The notes under the pieces: generated by a model
Told to the model about the DNA's origin: nothing
Databases searched by the model: none
Seen by the model: only the letters and a program-made list of their open reading frames with translations
Shown: one piece after another, positions 33,600-44,332 of the stretch
Position numbering within the stretch: the first letter of the stretch is position 1
How the letters are laid out: the number at the start of each line of letters is the position of its first letter
Assembly: GCA_009193035.1 (NCBI GenBank)
Contig: SWDT01000070.1
Span: 124,001-188,000 of the forward strand
From: Halicephalobus mephisto
Taxonomy: Eukaryota; Nematoda; Chromadorea; Rhabditida; Panagrolaimidae
Length of the DNA stretch: 64,000 nt
Direction of reading: 5' to 3'
Made by a program: the position numbers and the translations under genes

Positions 33600-33722
33600 C
33601 CATTTTTGTTTCAAAAAAGTCACTATTTCAAAAAAGTCACTATTTCAAAAAAAGTCACTATTTCAAAAAAGTCACTATTTCAAAAAAAGTCACTATTTCA
33701 AAAAAAGTCACTATTTCAGACT
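33600..33722 (+). repeat. microsatellite of AAAAAGTCACTATTTC
   Basis: Seven 17-18-bp units of TTTCAAAAAAGTCACTA. The unit contains GTCACTAT, the same core as the larger repeat just upstream, from which it may derive. Confidence 0.93.
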
Positions 33723-34809
33723 GCCTTTGCCACGGATCATTGACTTTTACTAATTTCAGCGTTGAAAATTCCGAAAATCACTATCTTTTGTTTCAGTCAC
33801 TATCCATTGTCCATTTTCGCGCTTTTTTTAAATCCAATTTATCTCCAGTGCCGTCGGCATCTTTGAAAACCAAAATCCCAAACGATCCAAAAAATTTTTT
33901 CTTACTGTATATCTAAGATTTTTGGAACATTTTTAAAGGCTTAAATTTAATCTTCTGATCTCTCCCTAGGATATTTGAAATCCTCTTTGTGATTCGTTTT
34001 TGTAAAATTTAACATTTTGTAAAACAGTCGATTGTCACATTTCATTAATCTTTGTCAAACATTATTCGACCTTGAAGTATTGGAGGCCTTCAAAAAACTT
34101 GACCAAAGTTGTCGATTTTCCGAAATTTCCGAAATTTTCGATTTTCAAATTCGAATTTTTAAATTTTCTAATCGAATTAATTTTATTCAAATTTTTCTTG
34201 ATTTTCAAAAAGTTTGAATTTAATTTTTAAATTTTCAAATAAAATTTATTTTATTTTTAATTTTTAAATTTTCTAATCGAATTAATTTAATTCAAATTTT
34301 TTTTTGATTTTCAAAAAGTTCGAATTTATTTTATTTTATTTTTAATTTTTAAATGTTTAAAAAGAATTAATTTTATTCGAATTTAATTTTTTAATTTTCA
34401 AATAGAATTTATTTTATTTTTAATTTCTAAATTTTCGAATTTTAATATTTCGAAATCGACAATTCTGGAATTGATTGTTATGTTTCTGAACACGGTGGAA
34501 AATTTCTGAAGTTGCTGAGTGATTTCTGAAGGCAAATTATTCAATCATTTTTGAATTGTTTGCCTTGGGCTAAATCTCTCAGACAATTGAGTGTCTTTGT
34601 TCACGTTTCGTAATATTTATTTTTTCACGATCTGAAAATGGGATGGAAGAATCTGAATCGAGGTGATTAATGGACTGTTGCTGAAGACGATCACGAGCAA
34701 GTTCGACTTTTGTATTACACAATACGAATTTCCTTGTTTACGATCTCGATGTAAAAATACGAAACATCAGACAGGCTTCTGAAATTCTGCAGAAGGACAT
34801 AAAGTAAAT

Positions 34810-35250
34810 TTTACAACTTTAGGTCCTAAGTGGAGAATTTTAGAAATCTTTATCGAGACAATTTTTTGGAATTTTGCAAGAAATATTCCTATTTTCATAA
34901 TAATATTGCTTTGAAACCCTTTAAAATTCCCTAAATATAAAATTCTACAACTTTAGGTCCTAAGTGGAAAATTACAAACTTTCGTGTCGAGATCATTTTT
35001 TAGAATTTAATAGAAAATATCTATATTTTTACAATAATATTGCTTTGAAACCCTTTAAAATTCCACAACTTTAGGTCCTGACTGGAAAATTGCAAACTTT
35101 CGTGTCGAGATCATTTTTTAGAATTTAATAGAAAATATCTATATTTTTACAATAATATTGCTTTGAAACCCTTTAAAATTCCACAACTTTAGGTCCTAAG
35201 TGGAAAATTGCAAACTTTCGTGTCGAGATCATTTTTTAGAATTTCGTAAT
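34810..35250 (+). repeat. tandem repeat, 118-134-bp unit
   Basis: ACAACTTTAGGTCCTAAGTGG recurs at about 34812, 34946, 35064 and 35182. Each is followed by TTTCGTGTCGAGATCATTTT and AATATTGCTTTGAAACCC. Middle copies are nearly identical. Confidence 0.9.
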
Positions 35251-35774
35251 AATTTTTTTAAAAATGAAATTTCGAAATCAATCACAATTTTTTATTTTTC
35301 CTGTTATTTTGATTTTATTTTTTAAATATTGTAGATAAATTTGAAACATTTCCATAAACAAAGAAAAACCGTTTTTAGTTTTTCAAAAATTTTTTTTAAA
35401 AACTTCGAAAAATAATCAGTTGTTAATCCTTATTCAGAATCCCGAAGAAGCTCATTGACAACGAAAAAACAGATTTTTAAATAAAAAAACTTGTTTAACT
35501 TGAAAATTTTCGAATTTTCGACAGTTCGCGGGACCGCCACCAATGACCGTCAGAAAATCCTCCGTCGGGGATTTGGACGTCATCCACACTTTCCTCTGGG
35601 CTTCTATCCTTCTGAAAATCTCCACAATAAGCTTATTTTACAGTAAAAATTCATCTAAAAAGTAAAAATAAAAAAATTTAGTCATAATTTTTAATTTATT
35701 TTTTGAAGAAAATTTTATTTTTATTTATAAAAAAATTATGACTAAATTTTTAATTAATTTTTTTAAATTTAATT

Positions 35775-36120
35775 TTTGCCCATACTGTCTATCAGACAAG
35801 TCAATCATAATTTTTCAGAAATTTTCGTGGTGAAAATTAACTTTATTTTTTTAAACTTAATTTTTACCCATACTGTCTATCAGACAAGTTAATTATAATT
35901 ATTCGGAAATTTTCGTTGTGGAAATTAATTTTATTTTCTAAATTTATTTGCATAAGTAGGAATTGGATGTAAAAAATAATAAAAAGTTAATTATGATCAT
36001 TTAGAAATTTTCGTAGGAGTTAATTCTATTTTTTTTAGACTTAATTTTTATCTATACTGTCAACCAGACAAGTCAATCATGATTTTTCAGAAATTTTCGC
36101 TGTGGGAGTTAACTTTATTT
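35775..36120 (+). repeat. tandem repeat, about 90-180-bp spacing
   Basis: CATACTGTCTATCAGACAAG or a variant followed by TCAATCATAATTTTTCAGAA recurs three times (about 35782, 35870, 36053), with TTTTCGTGGTG-like sequence between. Confidence 0.8.
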
Positions 36121-36390
36121 TTTTTCTTAGTCTAGTTTTACGCCCAATTTCCGTTCACACCTTTGACCGAACGGTTTAGTTGTTCTTCGTCAAGGACCTT
36201 CGTCGCGAAATTTTGTTTTTGAATTTTTGGGACCAATTTGTACTTTTTAAAAAGTAAGTAATAATTTTTGAAATTTCGCTGTGAGAGTTGATTTGAATAA
36301 CTTTTTCGTTTCCATTTGTATTTTTGGATGATCGAAAGTCATGATCATAGGAAATTTTCTGAGTTGATTTTATCGCTTTTTTGAATTCGT

Positions 36391-36775
36391 TTTTTAATTC
36401 CTATTTCGTACAAAATTAAAATTTACAACAAATAAAAAATTAATTATAATTGTCTGTTCCTTTGGCTCATCTTTCCAGTTGGTGACGTACGTAGGTGGTA
36501 GCTCGGGAGAAAATAAGGGACTGTTTCGTAATATCAAATTCATTCCTTCGGCATTCTGATTCTTCAGTTAATATCGAACCCGCTTTTTAATTCCTATTTC
36601 GTACAAAATTAAAATTTACAACAAATACAAAATTAATTATAATTGTCTGTTCCTTTGGCTCATCTTTCCAGTTGGTGACGTACGTGGGTGGTAGCTCGGG
36701 TGGAAATGAGGGACTCTTTCGTAATATCAAACTTATTCCTTCGGCATTCTGATTCTTCAGTTAATATTGAATCTG
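36391..36775 (+). repeat. 191-bp tandem duplication
   Basis: The block from TTTTTAATTCCTATTTCGTA to CTTCAGTTAATAT(C/T)GAA(C/T)C occurs at 36391 and 36582, about 97% identical by eye. It includes CAGTTGGTGACGTACGT(A/G)GG. It is a recent duplication. Confidence 0.92.
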
Positions 36776-39700
36776 TTTTTACGCACAATTCTACTCAAAA
36801 GTGGAAATAACCGGATCAATCGGGGTCTTCAGGGAGTCCGCGACGGAAGTAGATTTTTCAACATCTTTATCTTCGAGATTTAGTTGAATATTTTTCTGAA
36901 TTTTCGATTGTAAAACTTTTTTGATAATTATATTTGTTCAAAGTTCTCTAAAATTATAAAAATGAAAAATTTATTCAATTTTTTAAAGAAAGTTTTTATT
37001 GATCTTTCACGTCTTTTGACCAGTGAAATTCCTGACCGAAATATGGTTTCTTTTATTTTTCGATGAATAATCAGCTGTACAATTTTATAAATAATTGTTG
37101 TTTGAATTTTTTTAGCATTCTTGTCACCTCTCGATTTTTCGAAAGATTTATTGTTTTTTAATGGAAAAATCGGAGATTTCTGATTTCGATTTTTTAAATT
37201 ATATTTCCCTCAAAGCTTCTCAAGTTATTCAGAATCTGATGAAAGATATCAAATTCCTGAAAAATCTTAAAATTAATTTTTTTTTTAATTTCGAAATTTT
37301 TTTAAATTTTTAAATTTTAGAATTTTTGGAAATTTTTAAAACTTTTATGGAAGCTTCTGGAGTCATCTAAAATTAAAAATTCTAAAAATTAATTTTTGTA
37401 GAAAAATTTCGTAAAAATAATTTACTTTTGTTTTTACAGTAATCTTAATAATAAATTTGTAAAAAAAGAATATCCAAAAAAAATTAAAAAGGTAACTTTG
37501 TAAAAATATAAAATACAAAAATTTTAAAAAATAACTTTGTAAAAATATAAAATACAAAAATTTAAAAAATAACTTTGTCCAAATTCGCTCGAATTTTTCA
37601 ACGAACAGCTGACAACAAAAAAGTTCATTTTTCCGGATTTTTCCTGATTTATGGACATTTCTATCTTCGTTCTTTAAGTGCCCTTTTCTCGTTCACTTTT
37701 ACCTTGAAGCTGGATTTAAGGATTTATCCCGTTCTAGCACACTTCCTCCTGTAATTGACCACTAATGACCCCAGGCGGACCCGTTAGTCCTCTGCAGTTC
37801 CCATTTCCGGATCCAGATTAACCAAAACTGGTTTCAATTTTGTAAAATTGGTTTTCGAAAATCATATTATTACAAAAACCAAAAATAAATTTACGAAATT
37901 ATTTAAATTTCCAAAAATTAAAATTTTAAAAAAAAATTAAAAATTAATTTTTTGCGAAATTTTAAAAAATTAATTTTTTAAAAAATTAAATTAATTTAAA
38001 ACTTTTATTTTTTACAGTAATTATTTCGTAATTTTAGACAACTTTGAAATTATAAAAATTAAAAATTATTTTTTTATAAAATTGTTTGAATATGAATTTT
38101 TAGAAGTTTTTTAAAAATAAAAATAGCCTACGTGACGATTATTTCGTAATTTTATACGATTTCGTAATTAATTTTTTTGAAACATTTTTCTTCAGATCCA
38201 CAAATTTCTGGATCGAGGTTATATAAAATACAAAAAAAGTTTATTTTATAAAATTTTTCAGATTAAATCTCACGGAATTTAAAAAGAACAATTTTCGAAT
38301 AAATTTTTATAAATTTTTTTAAATTAATTTTTAAAATTTTTTTTCTAATTTTGTTAAACTTTTTTAAAATTAATTTTTAAAACTTTTTTAAAATTAATTT
38401 TTAAAATTTTTTTTAAATTCATTTTTAAAATTTTTTTTCTAATTTTTTTTATTTTTTTTTATTTTTTAAATTTCCAAGAAAAATAAATAAAAGATTCTAA
38501 ATAAATATTTTGCGAAATTATAAAATATTTTATAACTAATTTTAAAAAATACTTTATCTAGAGATAAGTCCATGATATGTGAAATTTTATATTTTTATTC
38601 TTTTGTTTGTGAAAAACATTTATAAAAAATAAACAAATGATTTTGGATGAATTTCCGATAAACTACAAAATGAGCCATAATTCATTTCGAAAAATATACA
38701 ATTTAAATTTTTTTTATAAAATTTAAAAATTTAAAATTTTCTTAATTTTTGAATTTTAATTTTTTAAAAACTTTAAAATTTAAAAATTTTATGATTTTTA
38801 AAAATTTAAAATATTGAAATTTTTAGATTTTTAAAATTTTAAAATTTAAAATATTGAAATTCTTAGATTTTTAAAATTTTAAAATTGAAAATTGAAAATT
38901 ATTTTAATTTTTTTAAATTTTAAAATTAAAATTTTTGTTATTTCTATCGTAAACTATACTTTTCCCCGAATTTAGTCCTTTTTCGTCGTCGGTCTTCCAG
39001 ACATTGACCACTTGAATCCACCTATGAGATCATCCTTATTTTCCTCTCCTAGCGATCTCCATCATTTTGTTTGAAACAAGTCATGCAATTATCCCTTCCA
39101 AATTGCAGTCTTCTGTAAAACCGTTACATTCCATCTTTTGCTTCCAAAAAATCATTATTACGAAAAGTAAAAAATGACTGTTACGAAATCAACACGGATT
39201 TCGTTTTTTACAAATTTTTAATTTTCGAAAATTTTCTAAAAACATCGATGAAATTCTAGAAACCTCCAAAAGAGTTGGTGAAATTTTCGAAGGCTTCAGA
39301 ATCCTCAATTAAAATTTTTCAAATTTTCTAAAACTTAAAATTTTCTAAAAATTCTTAAAATTTCGAAAAATTCTAAAAATTTCTGAAAATTCTAAAAATT
39401 CTTAAAATTTCGAAAAATTTAAAAAATTTTTAAAATTTCTAAAATTTTCTAAAAATTTATAATTGTAAAACTTTCTATAAAATTTTTGGAAATTTTAAAA
39501 TGATTAGCTTGATTTTGGAAGATTCTAGAAACCTCCGAAAGTGTTGGTAGAATTTTCGAAGGCTTCAGAATCTCCGATTTTACTTTTAGAAATCTTTAGT
39601 TTTCAAAAAATTCTGAAAATTTTTAGAATCTCAAAAAACTTTCAAAAATTTCACAAATCTTCAAAAAAATTATAATTTTTTATAAAATTATTCTTTTCAA

Positions 39701-39813
39701 AAAAATTATAATTTTTTATAAAATTATTCTTTTCAAAAAAATTATAATTTTTTATAAAATTATTTTCTTCAAAAAAAATTATAATTTTTTATAAAATTAT
39801 TTTCTTCAAAAAA

Positions 39814-40149
39814 TCATAATTTAACTCCCAATATTGAAGTAGAACGTGTCTGGAGAAATTTGATCTTAATTGTAAAGTTTCCAATTTGGTTAATTTTCGA
39901 ACGGAAAGATCGAATTTTGAAGAAAATTATTTTCTGTTTCCGGGAACAGCAACTGTCATTCGGACAAGTTTTGACCGCAATATGACGCAAAATTGTTGCA
40001 AAACTGGAATTTGGAGGTGATTGGTTGACAGCTTGTTTCTCGGCCGAGTCAGTAATCAGATATAGATGACTTTTGCTCGATTTTTGAGATATTTTTACAA
40101 TTTTCAAACATTCAGTAACTAAACCTGTGATTAAAGTGAAAAAAAACAT
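39814..40149 (-). CDS. hypothetical small protein, low confidence
   Basis: A 111-codon minus-strand frame from the ATG at 40149 begins MFFFTLITGLVTECLKIVKI, a possible signal peptide. It continues with a Ser/Lys-rich body including CPNDSCCSRKQK and a basic C-terminus. Composition is more balanced than the surrounding DNA. No domain, conserved neighbour or clear 3' processing signal supports it. The start of the frame could instead be an intron (ACAG|GTTTAG). Confidence 0.3.
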   Translation of the reverse strand: MFFFTLITGLVTECLKIVKISQKSSKSHLYLITDSAEKQAVNQSPPNSSFATILRHIAVKTCPNDSCCSRKQKIIFFKIRSFRSKINQIGNFTIKIKFLQTRSTSILGVKL

Positions 40150-40229
40150 TGTTTTCGGGAGGATCGAAAATCCTCTAATTTTTCGGATTTTAATTTTCTG
40201 AAAACACATGTCAAGTAGTGGTCTCGACG

Positions 40230-41500
40230 CGAACGATAATCCTTTCTTCAAATACAGTTAATATTATTAGTTCTTTAAACAGCATTTGTTCTGAGACTAA
40301 TTTTTTGGATTTTGTTTTCTTTATTCTTCATTTTTATGACATATTTGGAGCAGTGGTCCCATCACGAATAATGAATTTTTTTAAAAATACTGTAAATGTT
40401 ATAGAACTTTTAAGCACTATTCGTTCTGAGACTAATTTTTTGGATTTTACTTTTTTATTTTTTTTGACATATTTGGAGCAGTGGTCCCACCACGAATAAT
40501 GAATTTTTAAAAAAAACCTGTAAATGTTATAGAACTTTTAAGCACTATTCGTTCTGAGACTAATTTTTTGGATTTTGCTTTTTTATTTTTTTATGACATA
40601 TTTGGAGCAGTGGTCCCACCACGAAAACTGCTTAATTTTCTTAAACATGATCGTAATTACTGATCCTTTAAGCATCATTTGTGCTGGGACTAATTTGCTT
40701 TAATTTAACGGTTTTTTGTATTTCATTATTTAAGGACATATGTCAAGTAGCAGTCCCGACGCGAAGGGTGCTTGATGTTTTCTCGATTGCAAGTCTTGAT
40801 GTAGTCCTCCAAGTACCTTCGCGATGAAGTCGATCATTTTTCATTCAGTTGTTTTTTATTTTCTGAAAACGCCTCAAGTAATGGTTCCAGCATGAAGGGT
40901 ACTTGATCTGTTCGTCAACTGTGTTTTAGTACTAGCCTCTTAAACAATGTTCGTGATGGGACCAATGTTCATTATTTGAAATTTCTTTGATTCTCTGGAA
41001 AAATTTTAAAAAATAATCTCAACACGAAAGTTATTCCATTTTTTCGATTATAAACAGTAACTTTTTAAACAATTTTCGTAATAAAATTAATATTTTTTTA
41101 ACAATTTTAAATTTCTTCAAAATTGTACTCTAATGGTCTCAACACGAAAGTTGTTTCATTTTTTAAATTTTCATGATGAGATTAATATTTTTTTATTTAA
41201 TAATTTTAGATTTTTTTACAAATTGTACTCTAATGGTCTCAACACGAAAGTTGTTTGATTTCTTTGTTGATTATGAACTTTAACACTAACTTTTTAAACA
41301 ATTTTCGTAATAAAATTAATATTTTTTACTTAACAATTTTAAATTTCTTCAAAATTGTACTCTAATGGTCTCAACACGAAAGTTGTTTTATTTTTTTAAT
41401 TTTCATGATGAGATTAATATTTTTTTATTTAATAATTTTAGATTTTTTAAATATTATATTTTAAATAACGGTCTCAACACGAAAGTTCATTTTTTTAAAT
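40230..41500 (+). repeat. two families of roughly 120-bp tandem repeats
   Basis: From 40230 to 40700, units carry GAGACTAATTTTTTGGATTT and GCAGTGGTCCCACCACGAA. From 40990 to 41490, units carry ATGGTCTCAACACGAAAGTT and ATTTTCATGATGAGATTAAT. Both share a 'GGTC(C/T)CA..ACGAA' core and may be divergent branches of one family. Confidence 0.85.
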
Positions 41501-42229
41501 TTTTTAAAATTTTTTTGATTATTTGTTCTTTAAGCAAAATTCCAATTTTCTGAATTTATTTTTTTCCGAAAATGACTATTGTTATTTTTTCTGAAAAATC
41601 CATCAATCAGTCACTATCCTGGATGTAATCTGAACACTTGTTTTTAGATTGTTACTTTTTTTAATTTTTTTTTGAAAAACACTTTTTTAATTTATAAAAT
41701 ATTGAAAAAAATTAAAAATTAAATAACTTTTAAAAGAAAAATTTTTTTAAATTGACTAATATTTAATTCAAAAAAGTTTAATTTTTAATTTTTAAAAATA
41801 GTGATTAATTTTTGTTCAAAAATCCAAAAAATCACGATCGTTTTTTTTTATTAATCTGCTTTATCCAATCCCGACGTTTTTAGAATCAGATTGTCAAAAA
41901 AAAAAGAAAAAATCTGATTTTTTGATTGAACCAATTGTGTCAAGTTGATCGTCTGTTCGGTTCATCTTCTCGAATCGACATCGATTAACCTTGTTGAATC
42001 TCCCGCGACCGATTCCCGAAATCATGAAATCCAATGTTTTTCTTTTTTGTTAATCGTCTTTAATTTTCGAACAATTTACTGAAAAAAGTATTAAAAATTT
42101 CTCGTTTCATTTGATTCAACCCAATTTTTGATCTTGTCAAGTATTGGATTTCTCCAAAAACGTCTGGAATTTTGTGCAAGATTTTTGTATTTTTGCAGAA
42201 TCTTGTAAAAATTTCCAGAACGTTCTGGA

Positions 42230-42560
42230 ATATTGAGAAAATTTTTGAAATTTTCCAGACTTTTCAAGAACTTTTGGAATATTTCGGGAATTTAGTAGAA
42301 GTTTATGAGATTTTCTAAAATATTATAGAAATTAAAAAATTTTCAAGAATATTATAGAAGTTTATGAAATTTCTTAGAATATCGTAGAAATTTAAAAATT
42401 TTCTAGAATATTATAGAAATTTTAAAATTTTCTAGAATATTATAGAAATTAAAAAATTTTCTAGAATATTATAGAAATTTAAAAAATTTCAAGAATATTG
42501 TACAAATTCCTAAAAATTTTTAAAATATTATAGAAATTTCTGAAATTTTTTAGAATTTCG
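42230..42560 (+). repeat. AT-rich tandem repeat with TTCTAGAATATTATAGAAAT unit
   Basis: Eight or more degenerate units of 33-45 bp, several containing the near-palindrome TTCTAGAATATTATAGAA. Confidence 0.85.
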
Positions 42561-42894
42561 AAATTTTTGCAAAAAATTTTTTAACATGCTCAATTTTCAC
42601 AAGAATATGATTTTTTCGAAATTTTATAGATTTTTATTGAGTCATTCCGATTCTGTCGAAGCCAGTTTTTTAACTTGAAATTGAATCCAAAAATCAGATT
42701 CACGTTTTTAAAAATCTAATTTTTGATGATTTATTAAAAAAAAAACTAAAATTTTTGAATAATTTTGAAATTTAAAATTTAATCCAAAATTTTTCTGATT
42801 TTTTTAAATTAAAAATTAATTTTCCAAATTTTTGAACAATTTGACTAAATTTTAAAAAATGCAAAAAATAAAATTTTTTTATTTTTTCCGAAGT

Positions 42895-43560
42895 TGTAAT
42901 ATTTCCAGTTTTCGTGTCAAGAATCCAGTTATTTTAAAATTTTATTTCCATTCGTTTTCGAAAAATATATTCATAAAAAAAATAGGATCAATTTTTTATC
43001 ATTATATTTTTTTAAAATAACATTCCAATTTTTCGTGGTAAGAGTTCAGTAATTGTAAAAACTCATTTTCTCTGGTCTTGGAACGAAATAATTTTCTTAA
43101 TTTTAATTAATTTATAATTTTTTAGTTTTATTTTTAAAATTTTCGTGGTAGGAACCTGATTACTGTAAAAATCAATTTTTATGGTCTCTAGTCCTAGAAC
43201 GAAATAATTTTAAAATTTCAATTTTTTATTTTTTAAATTTCAATTATATAATTTTTTAAAATTTTATCTATTTTATAATTTTTTATTTTTGTAATTTTCG
43301 TAGTAGGAACAATCTAAAAATTCATTTCCTTTGGTCTTGGAACAAAATAATTTTAAAATTTCAATTATTTTTTATTTTTTAAATTTTAATTATATAATTT
43401 TTTAAAATTTCAACTATTTTATAATTTTTTATTTTTGTAATTTTCGTAGTAGAAACAATCTAAAAATTCATTTTCTCTGGTCCTGGAACGAAATAATTTT
43501 TAAAATTTAGTTTTTTTCGAAATTTTCGTGGTAGGAACCTAACTATCGTAAAAATCCATT
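42895..43560 (+). repeat. tandem repeat of about 110-140 bp with TTTTCGTGGTAGGAACC
   Basis: Five to six diverged units with TTTTCGT(G/A)GTA(G/A)GAACC and TCTGGTC(T/C)TGGAACGAAATAA. Resembles the AAAATTTTC..TGGTCTT vocabulary of other local arrays. Confidence 0.82.
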
Positions 43561-44332
43561 TTTATTGTCCTTGATCTTAAAAGGAAAATATATATCTAAT
43601 TATAGTGGAGTTTTAAAATCCCTAAATCTCTTCCATTTTTCTGCATTTGATTTTCCTCAACTTTCACTTGGATTTACGTAGCTGCACTTGACCGGAAAAA
43701 TTCATTTATCCCGATTCCGTGATTTTTCAAAGATACTCTTCTTATTTTTTTCAAAATTCAAGTTTTTTTAACGATTTGTCCTCTGAATATTTTTCGACAA
43801 ATTCCAAATCGACAACGAAGATCAATTTGGAGATAAGATCATCCACAAAATATTCGGCGCCTTTATTTCTCGAATATTTTCATTTTTAGTCACATTTAAA
43901 TATTTTTATAAATTTAAAAATTTAAAATTTAAAAAATTTTTTTAAATTTAAAATTTCTAATTTTTTAAGTTCTTTAATTTTTTAATTTTTTATAAATTTT
44001 GAAATTTCTAATTTTTAAAGTTTTTTAATTTTTTTAAATTTAAAATTTAAAAATTTCCAATTTTTTAAGTTTTTTAATTTTTTAATTTTTTATAAATTTA
44101 AAAATTTTCAATTTTTTAATTTTTTTAATTTTAAAATTTTTTATTTTTTTTGTGAATCAAAAATGAACTAGTGTCCTGGATTATTCTCAGGATGAATAAA
44201 GTTGAACTAATTATTCGAGGTCAATAAACATGACATTGCGTGTTTTTATTTAAAAAAGTTTAAATTTAATGAATGTTATTTTAGGAAATAAATTCGATCC
44301 TCAATAATCTGGGAAAACCAAGGAATTCGAAA

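Larger units (their letters stand above)
35530..36900. other. exon-like islands of uncertain strand
   Basis: Three short balanced-composition blocks have splice-like edges. At 35530-35620 the plus strand has CGACAG then a frame MTVRKSSVGDLDVIHTF, while the minus strand has GATTTTCAG then KDRSPEESVDDVQIPDGG. At 36173-36250 the plus strand has GGTTTAG, FFVKDLRREILFLNFWDQF and a perfect GTAAGTAA donor; it vaguely recalls an RGS helix. At 36830-36880 both strands are open. Plus-strand phases of the last two agree. I cannot decide the strand or product. Confidence 0.3.
33723..44332. other. 10.6-kb gene-poor tract of AT-rich short repeat families
   Basis: Most of this region is low-complexity DNA plus at least seven local tandem families (listed separately where clear). 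Poly-T/poly-A-rich runs dominate 37240-38960 and 43880-44160. GC-balanced, exon-like islands appear at 35520-35620, 36140-36250, 36830-36880, 37161-37310, 37660-37820, 38970-39130, 41930-42030 and 43790-43880, but none builds into a complete gene by eye. Confidence 0.55.

Noticed and set aside
33516..33743. Plus-strand frame with KSLFQKKSLFQK repeats
   Set aside because: Translation of the 17-bp AAAAAGTCACTATTTC microsatellite.
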